Source of the DNA: Lachnospiraceae bacterium
Lineage (GTDB): Bacteria; Bacillota; Clostridia; Lachnospirales; Lachnospiraceae
Direction: 5' to 3'
DNA length: 11,241 nt
Assembly (NCBI GenBank): GCA_014804495.1
Contig: JAAUZS010000126.1
Span: 3,769-15,009, forward strand
The translations under genes and the position numbers were made by a program. Positions 1-6,506 of this stretch are shown piece by piece (the first letter of the stretch is position 1; the number at the start of each line of letters is the position of its first letter). A model generated the notes under the pieces. It was given only the letters and a program-made list of their open reading frames with translations. It had not been told where the DNA came from and ran no database searches.

Positions 1-582
1 ACGCTCATGAGAATGATTTGCGGTATATTGAAACCGACCGGCGGTACAATCTCATTTGACGGAATTGATGCCAAAGAAGAAAGCTATCGTTCCATTCTTG
101 GTTATCTGCCGCAGGACTTCGGGTACTATCCAGAGTTTACGGGGCAGGATTTTCTTTTATATATGTCGGCGCTGAAAGGGATAGAAAAACCGCAGGCAAA
201 GAGAAGGGCGGCGGAGCTTTTACAGCTGGTATCTCTGCAGGATGTTGCCAAAAAGAAAATCAAAACATATTCCGGCGGTATGAAACAGAGGTTAGGAATC
301 GCACAGGCATTACTGAGTCAGCCCAAACTCATTGTGTTGGATGAGCCGACAGCCGGACTTGACCCAAAAGAGAGGGTGAGGTTCCGTAATCTGATAGAAG
401 ATTTGGGAGAGGAAAGTATCGTGCTTTTGTCAACGCATATCGTATCGGATGTTGAACATATTGCAGATACGGTTATGATAATGAAGGCCGGGCAGCTGAT
501 TTATCAGGATAAGTGGGATGACAGCCACGGTAATCTGGAAGATTTTTATTTGCAGCATATTGGTGATGAAAGTAAATGTTGA
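1..582 (+). CDS. ABC transporter ATP-binding protein (5' truncated by window edge)
   Basis: The reading frame is open from base 1, and the first residues (TLMRMICGIL) are those that normally follow the Walker A lysine, so the start codon and P-loop lie outside the window. Visible motifs are the Q-loop (YLPQDFG, Q codon near base 112), the ABC signature YSGGMKQ (bases about 268-288), Walker B with catalytic Glu (LIVLDEP, about 328-348), the D-loop AGLDP and the H-loop STH (H near 436). This is the cytoplasmic ATPase of an ABC-2-type exporter. It ends soon after the H-loop with a short tail, so it lacks the long C-terminal extension some drug-resistance ATPases have. The stop is 19 bases before the permease ATG, indicating a two-gene operon. 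The substrate cannot be deduced: these ATPases serve drug, bacteriocin, sodium or lipid exporters alike. Confidence 0.95.
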   Translation, partial: TLMRMICGILKPTGGTISFDGIDAKEESYRSILGYLPQDFGYYPEFTGQDFLLYMSALKGIEKPQAKRRAAELLQLVSLQDVAKKKIKTYSGGMKQRLGIAQALLSQPKLIVLDEPTAGLDPKERVRFRNLIEDLGEESIVLLSTHIVSDVEHIADTVMIMKAGQLIYQDKWDDSHGNLEDFYLQHIGDESKC

Positions 583-601
583 AAGGAGCAGTGGTATTGA
601 T

Positions 602-1816
602 ATGAGTAATTTTGGGGTAATGTACCGCTATGAGTGTAAAAAGCTGATTAATAAGAAAATAGTCTGGATTTCCTTTGTTATTTGTGTAGCTGTTATCATA
701 TTTTCGCAGGTTATACAAATGGTTGGCGGCTATTATGTGGACGGAAAATTTATAGACACAAACTATAATCTGTATAAAGATAGCAAGCGTTATGATGAAG
801 CCTTGAGCGGCAGGGAAATAAATCAAAGTCTTATAGAGGAAACAATTGCAGCATACAGGAAAATTCCTGAGAATCCGGACATGCACTATACATCATCGGA
901 CGAATACTGGAAATATGCGCGCCCATATAGTTCAATATTCAATTTTATAAGCAGCACAACAAGGATGAAAACATCGGAAATCATAGAGTCATGGCAGCCA
1001 AGCGAAGAAGATTTGTATGCCAAAAGACAAATCTGGCTGGCATCGCTGTGGGAGGATTCGCGGTTGTCAGAGGGAGAAAAGGATTTTTGGCAGGAGCGGG
1101 AATCACAGATAACAACGCCGTATGTTTTTCAGGCAAATGAAGGATATAGCAGGATTCTCACAAGTTTTCAAACAGTTGGTTTTTTTGAACTGATGTTTAT
1201 AGCAATATGCCTTTCGGGGATATTTTCGGACGAACATACAAGAAAAACGGACCAGCTTATTTTAAGCAGCCCTTTGGGAAAAACAAAACTATATCTGGCC
1301 AAGATAACGGCAGGCATCAGCTTTGCCGCAATAAGTACAATCATAGTTTTTACGATTACATCTGTTATTATATTGTGCATATATGGAGCAGGAGGTTATC
1401 ATGCGATTTTTCAGTTTATATATGCCGGGAATTCAGACCCCATTACCTGTGGACAGGCGGTAATAATTGCTTATGGGAATATGGTGATTACCGTGGCTAT
1501 TGTAAGTATATTTGTTATGGTTTTATCGGAAATGCTGCATAGTAATATTGCCGCGCTGGCGGTATCGACCGTATTGTTAATTTTACCTATGTTTTTCTCG
1601 GTTCCGGCTCAATATCGGGTGTTATCCCAGATATGGGATTGGTATCCGTGGGGGTATCTTGCACCGTGGAATGTGTTCGGAAATTATACAATCTCCATAT
1701 TTGGTCATTATCTGACTCCGTGGCAGGCAGTGCCAATGATTTATTTTGTTTTATGCGTGATTATTGCTGCTATTGGAAAACCTATATATGAGCGTTTTCA
1801 GGTTTCGGGCAGATAA
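602..1816 (+). CDS. ABC-2 type transporter permease subunit
   Basis: A 404-residue integral membrane protein and the expected partner of the ATPase just upstream. I chose ATG 602 because a GAAAGGAG ribosome site lies at 581-588 and the residues before 602 overlap the ATPase end without membrane character; ATG 620 is a weaker alternative. Hydrophobic stretches suggest six TM segments at residues about 20-42, 191-208, 235-262, 287-308, 316-334 and 376-392. A polar segment of roughly 150 residues (43-190) between TM1 and TM2 is probably extracytoplasmic. The cytoplasmic loop after TM2 (SDEHTRKTDQLILSSPLGKT) is of the kind ABC-2 permeases use to contact the ATPase. The large loop resembles lantibiotic-immunity and multidrug exporter permeases, but no specific substrate can be named. 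A terminator follows at 1860-1889. Confidence 0.9.
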   Translation: MSNFGVMYRYECKKLINKKIVWISFVICVAVIIFSQVIQMVGGYYVDGKFIDTNYNLYKDSKRYDEALSGREINQSLIEETIAAYRKIPENPDMHYTSSDEYWKYARPYSSIFNFISSTTRMKTSEIIESWQPSEEDLYAKRQIWLASLWEDSRLSEGEKDFWQERESQITTPYVFQANEGYSRILTSFQTVGFFELMFIAICLSGIFSDEHTRKTDQLILSSPLGKTKLYLAKITAGISFAAISTIIVFTITSVIILCIYGAGGYHAIFQFIYAGNSDPITCGQAVIIAYGNMVITVAIVSIFVMVLSEMLHSNIAALAVSTVLLILPMFFSVPAQYRVLSQIWDWYPWGYLAPWNVFGNYTISIFGHYLTPWQAVPMIYFVLCVIIAAIGKPIYERFQVSGR

Positions 1817-1859
1817 AAAATCGTCGCTTGGCAGCGTAAATTCCCATAGCATAAACAGG

Positions 1860-1889
1860 AAGCGGCAGTATATATAACTGCCGCTTTTT
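1860..1889 (+). terminator. Rho-independent terminator of the ABC exporter operon
   Basis: A perfect 10-bp stem (AAGCGGCAGT at 1860-1869 with ACTGCCGCTT at 1877-1886) with a 7-nt AT loop, running into a five-T tract at 1885-1889. It lies 44 bases after the permease stop. On the minus strand the stem is followed only by TTCCTGTTTATG, so it should mainly act on plus-strand transcripts, although it may also slow asnA transcription arriving from the right. Confidence 0.85.
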
Positions 1890-1916
1890 GAAAAATTAAA
1901 TCTCGATTTATTTGCA

Positions 1917-2927
1917 TTACAGAAGCTGTATTCCATGTTCCAGAGCTTCTCTAGTCACATTTTCGGGCCAAAGGGAGGACTGTACTTCTCCGATATGCGC
2001 TTTACGCAGGAAGAACATACATATACGCGACTGACCGATACCGCCGCCGATTGTCAGTGGAAGCTCATCGTCCAGAATCGCTTTCTGGAAAGGAAGATTG
2101 GCTCTTTCGGGGCAGCCTGCTTTATCAAGCTGACTGAGAAGTGAAGCCTTATCTACACGAATTCCCATCGAAGAAAGCTCCAGTGCGATATCAAGGACAG
2201 GATAATATACGACGATATCTGCATTTAAAGCCCAATCGTCATAATCAGGTGCGCGTCCGTCATGCTTTTCTCCTGATTTAAGTAAATCTCCGATCTGCAT
2301 AAGACATACGGCGCCTTTTTCTTTGGTGATAAGATATTCCCTTTCTTTCGGGGTTGTACCGGGGTACATATCCTCGAGTTCCTGTGTGGTGATAAAGAAA
2401 ATATCATGCGGCAGAATTTCTTCTATGTAATCATACTGTATTGCCATATACTTTTCGGTTTTACGAAGAACCTTATAGACTGTGCGAACAGTATCTTCCA
2501 AAAAGTCAAGAGTGCGTTCCTCCTTGGAAATTATTTTTTCCCAATCCCACTGGTCCACATAGATGGAATGGATATTATCGGTCTGCTCGTCACGGCGGAT
2601 TGCGCTCATATCCGTATACAGACCTTCGCCATATGAAAATCCGTACTTTTGAAGCGCATAGCGTTTCCATTTGGCAAGAGAGTGTACGATTTCAGCCGGG
2701 GCGTCGTCCTGCTCCTTGATACCGAATACTACAGGCCGTTCTACGCCGTTCAGGTTATCGTTCAAGCCTGAATCGGGGTCAACGAATAAGGGAGCGGAAA
2801 CACGCAGCAGATGAAGGCGTTCCGCAAGCAGCTTCTGAAAGATGTCTTTGACAGTTTTGATGCCAATCTGCGTATCGTAGAGATTTAGGGCAGAGTGGTA
2901 GTCTTTGGGGATAATTAAGTTGTTCAT
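1917..2927 (-). CDS. asnA: Aspartate--ammonia ligase (asparagine synthetase A)
   Basis: A 336-residue cytoplasmic enzyme making L-asparagine from L-aspartate, ammonia and ATP (AMP-forming); E. coli AsnA is about 330 residues and has the class II aminoacyl-tRNA-synthetase fold. Diagnostic blocks seen: VHSLAKWKR (81-89), GEGLYTDM (100-107), HSIYVDQWDWE (120-130), HDGRAPDYDDW (222-232), LSSMGIRVD (251-259) and the ATP-site block TIGGGIGQSR (292-301), followed by IGEVQSSLWP. No truncation or missing block is apparent. The start is fixed by a consensus AAGGAGGTT site (complement of 2931-2939) a few bases before the ATG. It is transcribed alone and convergent with the ABC operon. No T-box specifier/terminator arrangement was seen upstream, so asparagine-responsive control is not evident here. 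Confidence 0.97.
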   Translation of the reverse strand: MNNLIIPKDYHSALNLYDTQIGIKTVKDIFQKLLAERLHLLRVSAPLFVDPDSGLNDNLNGVERPVVFGIKEQDDAPAEIVHSLAKWKRYALQKYGFSYGEGLYTDMSAIRRDEQTDNIHSIYVDQWDWEKIISKEERTLDFLEDTVRTVYKVLRKTEKYMAIQYDYIEEILPHDIFFITTQELEDMYPGTTPKEREYLITKEKGAVCLMQIGDLLKSGEKHDGRAPDYDDWALNADIVVYYPVLDIALELSSMGIRVDKASLLSQLDKAGCPERANLPFQKAILDDELPLTIGGGIGQSRICMFFLRKAHIGEVQSSLWPENVTREALEHGIQLL

Positions 2928-2946
2928 ATAAACCTCCTTGTTTTAA

Positions 2947-2974
2947 ATTTTAGCTATATTGGTATTTGTGTAAA
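2947..2974 (-). promoter_or_regulatory. Possible asnA promoter
   Basis: On the minus strand TTTACA (complement of 2969-2974) and TAAAAT (complement of 2947-2952) are 16 bp apart. The transcript would start close to the ribosome binding site, giving a very short leader, so this call is weak; the true promoter might be farther out, nearer the palindromic element beginning at 2998. Confidence 0.3.
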
Positions 2975-2997
2975 ATGGTGCTTCTATGGGCTGTGGG

Positions 2998-3226
2998 GGC
3001 AGATTGCACAAAATGTTCCCTTGCGCCTGGCTCCGGGATATGGATTTTCTAAATATTCCGGTGATGCTGTGAATGACGGACGCAACCGCCCGCAATTCGC
3101 CGTCCGGGCTCAGTGCGGGCTTTTCGGGACATCCATGTCCCGAAATTGCTGGATACCTAACGGAATATTAAGAAAATCTCATATTCCTCCGCAAGGCGGC
3201 TTCGGGAACATTTTGTGCAATCTGCC
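2998..3226. repeat. 229-bp palindromic element with 23-bp perfect terminal inverted repeats (MITE/REP-like)
   Basis: Bases 2998-3020 are the exact reverse complement of 3204-3226 (23 of 23). Homology between the arms continues inward: 3043-3060 matches the complement of 3161-3182 with small indels, so each arm is about 63-66 bp. The middle about 100 bp is GC-rich and has its own hairpins: CGGGACAT/ATGTCCCG (3125-3132/3135-3142, 8 bp) and GCCCGC/GCGGGC (3088-3093/3115-3120). No transposase is encoded and no clear target-site duplication is visible at the ends. A miniature inverted-repeat element or a multi-copy structured intergenic repeat explains it best; the small reading frames across it are unlikely to be genes. 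It sits about 70 bp upstream of asnA. Confidence 0.75.
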
Positions 3227-3302
3227 TGTCAAAGTTATAAAAGCATCTTTTGTTTAATGAATCCGTTTAGTTGTTTGAGAAACTTTCTACTTTCAAAACG
3301 TA

Positions 3303-3445
3303 GTTGTACAATATAGACAATATCACAAAAAGGGTGCTATGGAGCCGTCGGTACTTAGGTGCCGTATTTTGGCACCTTATGTACCGCTACGAGCGACAAT
3401 GCAGCGCAAGCGTGCCCTGCTGTGATATTGTCTATATTGTACAAC
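3303..3445. repeat. 143-bp palindromic element with 25-bp perfect terminal inverted repeats
   Basis: Bases 3303-3327 are the exact reverse complement of 3421-3445 (25 of 25), beginning GTTGTACAATATAGACAA. Inside, a nested hairpin is formed by CGGTAC/GTACCG (3349-3354/3381-3386) and AGGTGCC/GGCACCT (3357-3363/3371-3377) around a 7-nt loop, and the region between is partly complementary (AGGG 3331-3334 with CCCT 3415-3418). The sequence is unrelated to the 229-bp element 77 bp to its left. It ends 7 bp from the methyltransferase stop, so a transcript of that gene would run into a very stable hairpin, which could serve as its 3' end. A MITE-like insertion is the simplest reading. Confidence 0.75.
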
Positions 3446-3452
3446 GGACGTC

Positions 3453-4226
3453 TTAAGCCCGTTCTATATACCAACTATATGCGTCAAAAATCAAAGTCTG
3501 GATTTCACCATGAAATATCGGTTCCAGAGTTTCTTTCATCCAGTCTTGTATTTCCGCCTCCGTTTTATGTCTGCTTTGAATTTGTGCATTCACATTTGAC
3601 TGTATCATCATAAAGCGAATGAAGGAATCCATATCAAATTGATGATGCAGTTGGTATAACACCTGTTGTTTAATGGTAAAGCCTTCCGGCAGGTCTTCCT
3701 GACGCCATATCTTTTCGTTTCGCGGCGGTTTGGGAAAATTGGGAAGATAACGCTTTTGATACCATTCTGTATAGGCGGCATTATCAACCATCTTATCCGA
3801 TATCCAGAAGTCATATACGACAAGCAGGCTTTTATTTGCCATTACAAGCTTCATGTTCTCCAAAAATTTGTCTTTATCCACCCAGTTGATTACACCGGCG
3901 GCGGTAACAATGTCGTATGGTATTTCAGGAAGCAGTGTTTCTTCTGCTTTTGCTGTATAAAAAGTAAATTCGGAAGTATCATATTCCGCTTTGCATGCCT
4001 GAATCATCTCATCAGATATATCAGTTCCCGTGACTTTATCGCAGATAAGCTTTAAGGCTTTGGTTGATAAACCTGCTCCACAGCCCACATCCAGTCCGTT
4101 ATGAAAAGGTGTGTCAACAGCGCAGTCGGACTTTAACCGCTCCATCACTAATTTATGAAGCCACGGTCTGTCTTTTGCATATCCTTGCGCAATTCTTTTA
4201 TCATCAAATGATTTATTAGTCATCAT
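3453..4226 (-). CDS. Class I SAM-dependent methyltransferase
   Basis: A 257-residue cytoplasmic protein with a Rossmann-type methyltransferase fold: motif I GLDVGCGAG (44-52), the acidic residue after strand 2 in TGTDIS (D69 region, ribose binding), and motif IV-like YDIVTAAGVINWV (104-116). It resembles UbiE/trans-aconitate-type methyltransferases (methyltransf_11/25), but the C-terminal half (with PKPPRNEKIWRQEDLP) does not tell me the acceptor, so the substrate is unknown. The start is one of two adjacent ATGs (4224-4226 or 4221-4223); an AAAGGAA site about 8 nt upstream favours the first. It is monocistronic, divergent from the DUF2798-like gene, with its own promoter at 4276-4304 and a long palindrome directly after the stop. 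Confidence 0.88.
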   Translation of the reverse strand: MMTNKSFDDKRIAQGYAKDRPWLHKLVMERLKSDCAVDTPFHNGLDVGCGAGLSTKALKLICDKVTGTDISDEMIQACKAEYDTSEFTFYTAKAEETLLPEIPYDIVTAAGVINWVDKDKFLENMKLVMANKSLLVVYDFWISDKMVDNAAYTEWYQKRYLPNFPKPPRNEKIWRQEDLPEGFTIKQQVLYQLHHQFDMDSFIRFMMIQSNVNAQIQSRHKTEAEIQDWMKETLEPIFHGEIQTLIFDAYSWYIERA

Positions 4227-4275
4227 GATGGGGGTTCCTTTTATATTTGTATTTTGTTATTTTCTGATATAAGCA

Positions 4276-4304
4276 ATTGTATCATTCACAGCGTATAACT
4301 TCAA
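4276..4304 (-). promoter_or_regulatory. Sigma-A promoter of the methyltransferase gene
   Basis: On the minus strand TTGAAG (complement of 4299-4304) and TACAAT (complement of 4276-4281) are separated by exactly 17 bp. It is about 50 bp upstream of the methyltransferase ATG and divergent from the promoter at 4331-4359; the two -35 elements are 26 bp apart, so one bound regulator could affect both. Confidence 0.6.
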
Positions 4305-4330
4305 TTATTTATTTTGCCGGAAAATTTTTG

Positions 4331-4359
4331 TTGACTTTTCTAATTTTGACAAATATAAT
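4331..4359 (+). promoter_or_regulatory. Sigma-A promoter of the DUF2798-like gene
   Basis: TTGACT (4331-4336) and a consensus TATAAT (4354-4359) with 17 bp spacing. Transcription should begin near 4366, giving a leader of about 127 nt before ATG 4493. That leader holds the hairpin/T-tract at 4398-4470. Confidence 0.75.
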
Positions 4360-4397
4360 TTAATTCGTTAAAAATATAAAAAGGTAAAAAACGACAC

Positions 4398-4470
4398 AAG
4401 TAGTGCTTTGCACGTAAATCTGATCACGGTACATTTTCCGGTTTACTGCAAAAGGGCTGCTTATTTTTTT
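4398..4470 (+). terminator. Leader hairpin plus T7 tract: putative attenuator or sRNA terminator
   Basis: The core stem is TTTGCA (4407-4412) with TGCAAA (4447-4452) and GTAAA (4414-4418) with TTTAC (4442-4446), with one bulged C at 4413. An outer stem pairs 4398-4406 with 4454-4462 with one mismatch, two G-U pairs and a bulged A. A small CGG/CCG stem (4427-4429/4438-4440) can form in the loop. Seven T's follow (4464-4470), then the ribosome site AAAGGGAGG at 4476-4484. The order promoter, hairpin, T-tract, RBS is that of a transcription attenuator; the only leader before the hairpin is about 32 nt. It could instead end a roughly 100-nt small RNA. Confidence 0.55.
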
Positions 4471-4492
4471 GCCAAAAAGGGAGGATTTTATT

Positions 4493-5044
4493 ATGCCAAA
4501 AAATCAATTTCAGCGAATGATATTCGCATTGCTTACTGTTATTGTGACCGTTCATGCATATGTATTTTACAGTCTGTATGTCATAAACGGCAGTTTCTTC
4601 AGCTCCATTGACGGAGCGGCCGGAGTAATAGACGGTATTAACCGGAATGGCGGTGTAATGATGTTTGGACGTCCATTACCTATATGGGCGGTAGTATTGG
4701 TTGAGTTTTGCCTTGCCTATGCACTTGAATGTGTAATGGGAAGTCCGTTTTCATTCAAACTTGCCTGTAAGGTTTTTGACCCTAAAACAACACACCCCGT
4801 ATTATTTGAAACGGCCATTATCTGCGCCACTGTTGGCTTAATGTGCCCAGCTATGAGCTTTTTAGCCGCTATTATTTACTATCCGTATTACATGGGTTTT
4901 AATGTATTTACATTTTTGGCGAACTGGATTAAGTTAGTGTGCTATAATTTTCCGTTTGCATTCTTTTCACAGCTGTTTTTTATACAGCCGCTTATCAGAA
5001 CCGTATTTAAAGTAATTTTTGCAAAGAGTCTAAAAGAAAAATAG
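4493..5044 (+). CDS. DUF2798-like four-TM membrane protein
   Basis: A 183-residue protein starting MPKNQFQ, with hydrophobic segments at about 10-31, 64-82, 106-130 and 138-165. The arrangement (an FxxAIxxxxxxLMCPAMSxxA segment at 105-126, then W..l.cyNFPfAffsQ at 145-160 and a positively charged tail PLIRTVFKVIF) matches my recollection of DUF2798 membrane proteins common in Firmicutes, which consist of two related two-TM halves. The function of that family is unknown to me; I assign none. ATG 4493 is chosen for the AAAGGGAGG site 8 nt before it; an upstream in-frame TTG at 4469 lies in the T-tract and has no ribosome site. It is the only gene in its transcript until the SOS promoter at 5074; no terminator separates them. 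Confidence 0.8.
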   Translation: MPKNQFQRMIFALLTVIVTVHAYVFYSLYVINGSFFSSIDGAAGVIDGINRNGGVMMFGRPLPIWAVVLVEFCLAYALECVMGSPFSFKLACKVFDPKTTHPVLFETAIICATVGLMCPAMSFLAAIIYYPYYMGFNVFTFLANWIKLVCYNFPFAFFSQLFFIQPLIRTVFKVIFAKSLKEK

Positions 5045-5073
5045 AGAAAAACAAACAAATGTTCTAAAAAGGA

Positions 5074-5102
5074 TTGCACATCTCGAACAGTTGTGGTAAG
5101 AT
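5074..5102 (+). promoter_or_regulatory. Promoter of the radical-SAM/DUF4130 operon
   Basis: TTGCAC (5074-5079) and TAAGAT (5097-5102), 17 bp apart, predict a start near 5109, the first base of the LexA box. The leader to ATG 5140 would be about 31 nt. The -10 is imperfect; GATAAT at 5100-5105 overlaps it as an alternative with 20-bp spacing. Confidence 0.55.
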
Positions 5103-5108
5103 AATACA

Positions 5109-5122
5109 AGAACGTACGTTCG
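5109..5122 (+). promoter_or_regulatory. LexA (DinR) SOS box
   Basis: AGAACGTACGTTCG contains a perfect 12-bp palindrome GAAC-GTAC-GTTC and agrees with the Bacillus/Clostridium consensus CGAAC-RNRY-GTTCG at 13 of 14 positions (first base A instead of C). It lies at the predicted transcription start and 17 bp before the chosen ATG, where LexA binding would block initiation. It is the only such match I found in the window. The downstream genes belong to families linked to DNA repair, which supports a real operator. Confidence 0.82.
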
Positions 5123-5139
5123 GAGAGATGGAGACCGAT

Positions 5140-6441
5140 ATGGAACTGCGAATAGCTAATGAAATGTCAATCATGGACAAACTGAATATTCTTGCCGATG
5201 CAGCCAAGTATGATGTTTCATGCAGTTCCAGCGGTTCTTCCAGGAACGGAGACGGAAAAGGAATCGGAAATACGGTTAAAGCGGGACTTTGCCATAGCTT
5301 TGCTGCAGATGGACGGTGCATATCCCTGCTTAAGATTCTATTTACTAATGAATGTATATTTGATTGTAAGTATTGTTTAAACAGAAAGTCAAATGATATT
5401 CCGCGGGCATCATTTACACCTGATGAAGTCTGTAGTCTGACTATGGAATTCTACAGGCGTAATTATATAGAAGGTTTATTTTTAAGTTCGGGTATTTTAT
5501 ACAGCCCTGATTATACTATGGAACTGCTTTGCCAGACGCTTTATAAGCTGAGAACCGAGTATAATTTTCAGGGCTATATCCATGTAAAGGCAATACCGGG
5601 GGCTGACCCTGCATTGATACAGAAGGCAGGATTTCTTGCGGACAGGATAAGTGTGAATCTGGAATTGGCGACGGCGGAGGGGTTGCAGAAATTGGCGCCC
5701 AACAAGCACAGGAAGAATATTCTGCGTCCGATGAAGCTGATTCAGAACGGAATTACCGCCAATAGTGATGAAATTGCAGTATATAATCATGCACCGCGTT
5801 TTTGCGAGGCCGGTCAGTCCACCCAGATGATCATAGGCGCTATGCCGGAGAGTGATTATCAGATTATGGCCGTTGCAGAGAGTCTGTATCAGAAATTTTC
5901 ATTAAAGCGGGTTTACTATTCGGCATTTGTCAATGTAAATGAGGATAAAGACTTACCGGCGCTGCCCGGAGGACCGCCGCTTCTTAGGGAACATCGTTTG
6001 TATCAGGCGGACTGGCTGCTCAGGTTCTATGACTTTACGGTGGATGAACTTTTGACGGAGGATAGACCGAATTTTAATATGATGATAGACCCGAAAGCGG
6101 ATTGGGCGGTCAGACATCTGGAATTATTTCCGATAGAAATCAATCGTGCAGACTATCAGCTTTTGTTACGGATACCGGGGATTGGCGTCAAAAGCGCCAA
6201 GCGGATTGTAAAAGCAAGGCGTTTCGGGAGACTGACCTTTGATGATTTAAAGAAAATAGGAGTAGTGCTTAAGCGTGCCCTGTATTTTATTACCTGCAAC
6301 GGAAAAATGATGTATCCGACTAAAATAGAGGAAAACTATATTGTGAGGAATTTAACCTGTCCGAGTCAGGCAAGCCGGAAAGAGAGGCAGCTTTTTTCTC
6401 AGGACGGAATGATATATGAGCAGATGTCGCTGTTTTCTTAA
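5140..6441 (+). CDS. SOS-linked radical SAM protein, putative DNA modification/repair (TIGR03916-like)
   Basis: A 433-residue protein with the N-terminal block ILADAAKYDVSCSSSGSS typical of this family, then the radical-SAM cluster motif C72-IFD-C76-KY-C79 (CxxxCxxC), which would bind a 4Fe-4S cluster for reductive SAM cleavage. Near the C-terminus, LLLRIPGIGVKSAKRIVKA (about 338-356) is a helix-hairpin-helix, a DNA-backbone binding motif, and a second motif-like stretch (RLTFDDLKKIGVVL) follows. In the known family the protein pairs with a TIGR03915/DUF4130 protein, often fused or adjacent to uracil-DNA glycosylase; the partner is the next gene here, without a glycosylase. ATG 5140 has GGAG at 5130-5133; ATG 5128 and 5164 are alternatives. 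Reaction and substrate are unknown; a role on damaged DNA is inferred from family association and the LexA box. Confidence 0.9.
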   Translation: MELRIANEMSIMDKLNILADAAKYDVSCSSSGSSRNGDGKGIGNTVKAGLCHSFAADGRCISLLKILFTNECIFDCKYCLNRKSNDIPRASFTPDEVCSLTMEFYRRNYIEGLFLSSGILYSPDYTMELLCQTLYKLRTEYNFQGYIHVKAIPGADPALIQKAGFLADRISVNLELATAEGLQKLAPNKHRKNILRPMKLIQNGITANSDEIAVYNHAPRFCEAGQSTQMIIGAMPESDYQIMAVAESLYQKFSLKRVYYSAFVNVNEDKDLPALPGGPPLLREHRLYQADWLLRFYDFTVDELLTEDRPNFNMMIDPKADWAVRHLELFPIEINRADYQLLLRIPGIGVKSAKRIVKARRFGRLTFDDLKKIGVVLKRALYFITCNGKMMYPTKIEENYIVRNLTCPSQASRKERQLFSQDGMIYEQMSLFS

Positions 6442-6506
6442 GAAATAGAGAGATATTGTTTAGCAATCTCCTAAAAGAAATTGATTTGAAAGAGGAGAAT
6501 TTGATA

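Noticed and set aside
518..601. Extended N-terminus of the ABC permease
   Set aside because: It would overlap the ATPase by 65 bases and lacks a ribosome site; ATG 602 with GAAAGGAG is better.
3021..3257. 78-codon plus-strand frame across the 229-bp element
   Set aside because: It lies wholly over the inverted-repeat element and a short flank, has no ribosome site, and its composition follows the repeat.
3303..3445. IS element with a transposase
   Set aside because: Terminal repeats are present but the 143 bp cannot encode a transposase.
2928..3452. T-box leader upstream of asnA
   Set aside because: No AGGGTGGNACCGCG-type T-box sequence or antiterminator was found on the minus strand; the palindromes here have unrelated arms.
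4408..4611. 67-codon plus-strand frame overlapping the DUF2798-like start
   Set aside because: It begins inside the leader hairpin, has no ribosome site and overlaps the well-supported gene in another frame.
6456..6506. TTG start for the DUF4130-like gene
   Set aside because: The added residues do not fit the family N-terminus, and GTG 6507 has a better placed AGAGGAG.
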